Shown here in pieces: positions 7,547 through 10,119 of a DNA stretch of 10,119 bases (the first letter of the stretch is position 1; every line of letters begins with the position of its first letter). The notes below the pieces were generated by a model. The model made no database searches and had not been told where the DNA came from. It saw only the letters and a list, made by a program, of their open reading frames with translations. Source of the stretch: an uncultured Blautia sp. (GTDB taxonomy: Bacteria > Bacillota > Clostridia > Lachnospirales > Lachnospiraceae); the NCBI GenBank assembly GCA_900765525.1, contig CAAFRY010000265.1, positions 1 to 10,119 on the forward strand, written 5' to 3'. The position numbers and the translations under genes were made by a program.

Positions 7547-9630
7547 TGCTTATTCTCCTTTCTCACAAATCCAATAGAAGTCTTACAAATCACCTTGTCA
7601 AAAACCATAAACATAGCTGGAAGCACCAGAATCACCACCAGCATACTAATGATAGCCCCCCGGGCCAGCAGGGTACAGATGGAGCCAATCATATCCACTT
7701 GAGAATAACAGGCCACTCCGAAGGTAGCGGCAAAAAAACTGAGGCCGCTGCTGATAATCGAAAGCATACTGGTTTTATGGGCAATGGTAATAGCCTCTTT
7801 CTTTTCCCTTCCTCGCTGCCTCTCTTTCTGATACCTGCTTGTCATTAAAATAGCGTAATCCACCGTGGCCCCAAGCTGTATGGTGCCGATAACAATACTG
7901 GCCACAAAGGGAAGACTGTTTCCTGTGTAATAAGGAACGGCCATATTCATACAAATAGCCAGCTCAATTACCGCCACCAAAATGACCGGCAGAGAAAGGG
8001 AACGGAAAACCAGAAGGATAATCACAAAAATAGCTCCAATGGAGATACCGTTGACCACCTTCAAATCCACATCCGTCACATCCTCCAAATCCTTCATTAG
8101 AGGAGCCTCACCGATAACCATGGCATCCTGGTCGTAAGCCTTTACAATTTTATCTATTTCTCCAATCTGCTCATTAACCTCCGGGGTGGCGGAATCATAG
8201 GCCGAGCAGACAAAGGCCAGTTCATAGCTGCCGCTCTGGAGCATTCCTTTTATATCCTCCGGTATCATGGTATCCGGAAGGGCAGGGCCGGCCAGAGAAT
8301 CCAGCCCTAACGTCCACTTCACTCCCTGTACCTGCTCTATCTCTTTAAGCATATCCCGCTTATCCTTGGATTCTACATCTTTATCCATAAGAATCATGTG
8401 CAGATTGCTCATAGCAAAGTCTTCCTTCAGTTTTTCATTGGCCACATTGGATACCAGGGTATCCGGAAGAGATTTGGCAATATTATAATAGATTTCCGTA
8501 TGATTGTTTCCATATACAGCCGGAAGCAGCAAAGCCAGAAACAAAATCAGCCAGAGCCTGTAATGTCTTGTAATAAAAGCCGAGGGTTTATCCAGGTTCC
8601 GAATAAGAGGCCTGTGCTTGGTTTTCTCAATGGGCTTGTCAAAAATCAAAAGCAGCGCTGGAAGCAGAGTAACACAGCAAACCACGCCGATAACAACCCC
8701 TTTGGCCATAACGATTCCCAAATCTCTTCCCAGGGCAAATGTCATAAAGCATAAAGCAGCAAAGCCTGCCACTGTTGTCACAGAGCTTCCCACCACCGAC
8801 TTAAAGGTATTGGAGATAGCATGGCCCATAGCCCTCTCTTTTTCTCCCGGAAATCGTTTTTTATTTTCCTCGTAGCTGTTCAGCAAAAAAATAGAATAAT
8901 CCATCGTCACGCCCAGCTGCAGCACTGCAGTCAAAGCCTTGGTGATGTAAGATACCTGCCCCAGGAAAACATTGCTGCCCAGGTTATATAAAACAGCCGC
9001 CCCGATACTCAGAAGGAAAAACACAGGTACCAGAAAGGAAGTCCCCGTTAGCTCCAGAATCAAAAAGGCCAGCCCCGTTGCGATAAATACATAAACCGGT
9101 AGCTCCTTTAAACACAAGTCTTTAATATCCGTGACAATTCCCGTCATACCGCTGATAAAGCACTGCTTTCCGGCAATTTGCCTCAACTGTCCCAGAGCCT
9201 CCATAGCAGCATCCGAGGAAGTTGTGTCATCCAATAATACCAAAAGCATGGTAGCGTTTTCCTTAAAAAATGTCTCTCTTAGCTCTTGGGGCACCATCTC
9301 TACCGGCAGGCTTATATCCGCCACGTCATCGTACCAAAGCACATCCTTTACATGAGAAACCTGCTGAAATTCCTCCTTCAGCTTCTGCACATCCTTCAGC
9401 TCCATGTTTTCTGCCACCACCATGGAAAAGGCTCCCATGCCAAACTCATCCACCAAAATGTCCTGCCCTTTTACCGTTTCTAAAGATTCGGGCAGATAAC
9501 TGAGCAAGTCATAATTAACCCTGGTCTTTGCGGTTCCTATTATTGAGGGAATCAAAAGCAGAAGCCCGATAATTAAAATCAAAATTCGGTGTCTGGCAAT
9601 CCATTTTCCCACCTTTACCAATTCCATCAT
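7543..9630 (-). CDS. MMPL-family RND transporter
   Basis: This 695-residue inner-membrane protein belongs to the RND superfamily, whose members use the proton gradient to move lipids, drugs or other hydrophobic compounds. It has the expected two-fold layout: one membrane helix (about 14-33), an extracellular domain (35-175), five helices (178-330), then a repeat of the pattern with a helix at 357-373, a second extracellular domain (375-525) and five more helices (527-678). The proton-relay acids of the family sit in GVTMDYSIFL (D244) and GATVDYAILM (D591), one in each half. The length fits compact Gram-positive members. It is the first gene of a two-gene operon and its TGA overlaps the ATG of the secreted heptad-repeat protein. 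Starts are crowded: TAGGAG at 9631-9636 abuts ATG 9630 and is 3 bases from ATG 9627, while TTG 9621 has the best spacing (9 bases), so the N-terminus may be up to three residues shorter. The family call is firm; the substrate is unknown. Confidence 0.93.
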   Translation of the reverse strand: MMELVKVGKWIARHRILILIIGLLLLIPSIIGTAKTRVNYDLLSYLPESLETVKGQDILVDEFGMGAFSMVVAENMELKDVQKLKEEFQQVSHVKDVLWYDDVADISLPVEMVPQELRETFFKENATMLLVLLDDTTSSDAAMEALGQLRQIAGKQCFISGMTGIVTDIKDLCLKELPVYVFIATGLAFLILELTGTSFLVPVFFLLSIGAAVLYNLGSNVFLGQVSYITKALTAVLQLGVTMDYSIFLLNSYEENKKRFPGEKERAMGHAISNTFKSVVGSSVTTVAGFAALCFMTFALGRDLGIVMAKGVVIGVVCCVTLLPALLLIFDKPIEKTKHRPLIRNLDKPSAFITRHYRLWLILFLALLLPAVYGNNHTEIYYNIAKSLPDTLVSNVANEKLKEDFAMSNLHMILMDKDVESKDKRDMLKEIEQVQGVKWTLGLDSLAGPALPDTMIPEDIKGMLQSGSYELAFVCSAYDSATPEVNEQIGEIDKIVKAYDQDAMVIGEAPLMKDLEDVTDVDLKVVNGISIGAIFVIILLVFRSLSLPVILVAVIELAICMNMAVPYYTGNSLPFVASIVIGTIQLGATVDYAILMTSRYQKERQRGREKKEAITIAHKTSMLSIISSGLSFFAATFGVACYSQVDMIGSICTLLARGAIISMLVVILVLPAMFMVFDKVICKTSIGFVRKENKQ

Positions 9631-9657
9631 CTCCTATACTTATTTTTGTCATACTTT

Positions 9658-9685
9658 ATTATACGCATAAATGACTAATAGTCAA
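9658..9685 (-). promoter_or_regulatory. Promoter of the MMPL/heptad-protein operon
   Basis: On the minus strand TTGACT (9680-9685) and a perfect TATAAT (9658-9663) are 16 bases apart, placing the transcript start near 9651 and leaving a leader of about 20 bases. The -35 box lies inside the dyad at 9671-9685, so a bound regulator would block RNA polymerase. Confidence 0.75.
9671..9685. promoter_or_regulatory. Probable TetR operator 1 (ATGACT-AAT-AGTCAA)
   Basis: A 15-base near-palindrome with perfect TGACT/AGTCA arms and a 3-base centre. It covers the -35 box and part of the spacer of the transporter promoter. Palindromes of this size between a TetR gene and its divergent target are typical of the family. 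Binding is inferred. Confidence 0.65.
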
Positions 9686-9693
9686 TAATAAAA

Positions 9694-9708
9694 ATGAACA
9701 AAAGTCAT
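9694..9708. promoter_or_regulatory. Probable TetR operator 2 (ATGAACAAAAGTCAT)
   Basis: A degenerate copy of operator 1, with outer ATGA and GTCAT/AGTCAT kept, centred 23 bases from it. It lies between the two divergent promoters, 9 bases before the -35 box of the regulator gene, where binding could affect both directions. One arm is imperfect, so it is less certain than site 1. Confidence 0.5.
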
Positions 9709-9717
9709 TTTTCTCCC

Positions 9718-9746
9718 TTGACTTTTTCTGCTTTTTCTACCATAAT
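9718..9746 (+). promoter_or_regulatory. Promoter of the TetR-family gene
   Basis: TTGACT (9718-9723) and CATAAT (9741-9746) are separated by exactly 17 bases. Transcription would begin near 9753, leaving only about 15 leader bases, most of which are the ribosome binding site of the regulator gene. Confidence 0.7.
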
Positions 9747-9767
9747 AAGCAAAAAGGGGGACTGCAT

Positions 9768-10119
9768 GTGGGAAAATTAGAAACCAATAAAAAGGCAAAA
9801 AAAAATGCTCTTCTGCAAAATGCATTTGAGCTTTTTACTTCCAAGGGCTTTGCCAAGACGACTATTGCCGATATTGTAGAAAGAGCAGGATTAGCAAAGG
9901 GAACCTTTTACCTGTATTTTAAGGATAAATATGATTTGCGGGACAAGCTGATTGCTTATAAAGCAAGCCAGCTGTTTGCCGATGCTCATGAGGCGCTTTT
10001 AGAAAATCCAGTGGAGGGTTTTTTAAACCAAATGCTGTTTGTGACAGATTATTTTATAGAAAGATTTGAAAAACAGCATACCCTGCTGCAGTTTATTGCA
10101 AAAAATCTTTCCTGGGGTA
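9768..10119 (+). CDS. TetR/AcrR-family transcriptional regulator, N-terminal part (runs off window)
   Basis: The first 117 residues are visible, about 60 percent of a usual 190-200 residue TetR protein. Residues 10-57 form the DNA-binding domain: ALLQNAFELF, then SKGFAKTTIADIVERAG and the recognition-helix signature AKGTFYLYFKDKYDL, which is close to textbook TetR. The rest is the start of the ligand-binding, dimer-forming domain. The start is GTG 9768, with AGGGGG at 9755-9760 and 7 bases of spacing; the overlapping ATG at 9766 is in another frame and stops after four codons. It is divergent from the MMPL operon, with promoters and two dyads between, so it most likely represses that operon and possibly itself. 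The ligand cannot be read from the sequence. The gene has no stop in the window. Confidence 0.92.
   Translation, partial: MGKLETNKKAKKNALLQNAFELFTSKGFAKTTIADIVERAGLAKGTFYLYFKDKYDLRDKLIAYKASQLFADAHEALLENPVEGFLNQMLFVTDYFIERFEKQHTLLQFIAKNLSWG

Noticed and set aside
9648..9652. Third GTCAT half-site near the transporter transcript start
   Set aside because: No matching left arm is present at the 15-base spacing of the other two sites.
1..10119. CRISPR array, tRNA, rRNA, insertion sequence or transposase
   Set aside because: No spaced direct repeats, no RNA-gene signatures and no transposase motifs or terminal repeats were seen on either strand.

Overview
The window looks like chromosomal DNA of a low-to-mid-GC Firmicute, most likely a Clostridia/Lachnospiraceae-type gut anaerobe. 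The signs are strong AGGAGG-type ribosome binding sites, several GTG starts, sigma-A-like promoters, a DUF2156 protein joined to an Eis-like acetyltransferase, and a Gram-positive MMPL transporter operon. This placement is inferred from gene content and style; no rRNA or marker gene is present.

Layout, left to right. (1) Positions 1-1725 (+) hold an N6-adenine DNA methyltransferase of the TaqI/Eco57I type whose 5' end lies outside the window. Its frame is cut by a single in-frame TAA at 268-270, just before the TGSYYTP motif, so it is probably a fresh pseudogene. (2) Convergent to it, at 1803-2531 (-), is a 242-residue PD-(D/E)XK restriction-endonuclease-like protein that looks intact. A bidirectional terminator hairpin (1736-1805) separates the two. 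(3) Upstream of the nuclease and on the same strand, at 2595-4649 (-), is a three-part protein: DUF2156 (the LPG-synthase C-terminal fold), an Eis-like GNAT and an SCP2-like tail. It has its own promoter, which shows that its start is a GTG at 4649 and not the more upstream ATG. (4) Positions 4847-9630 (-) hold a two-gene operon: an MMPL/RND membrane transporter followed, with an ATGA overlap, by a large secreted protein built from x-x-x-Leu-x-x-Gly heptads and coiled coil. (5) Divergent from this operon, at 9768 to the right edge (+), is the N-terminal part of a TetR/AcrR regulator. The intergenic region has a good promoter for each direction and two related 15-bp dyads that are likely its operators.

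Two units are present. The right half is a regulated export module: the TetR protein probably represses the transporter operon (and perhaps itself) until a ligand releases it, and the MMPL pump then works with the extracellular stalk-like protein made in coupled translation. The left half is a restriction-modification pair placed beside a membrane-lipid/aminoacyl-transfer-type gene. The modification gene is distinctly AT-rich (15 G+C in the 60 bases 721-780, against 34 in 5221-5280), consistent with horizontal gain.

The points most worth a second look are the broken methyltransferase beside an apparently intact nuclease, and the MMPL plus membrane-segment-free heptad-repeat protein pairing.
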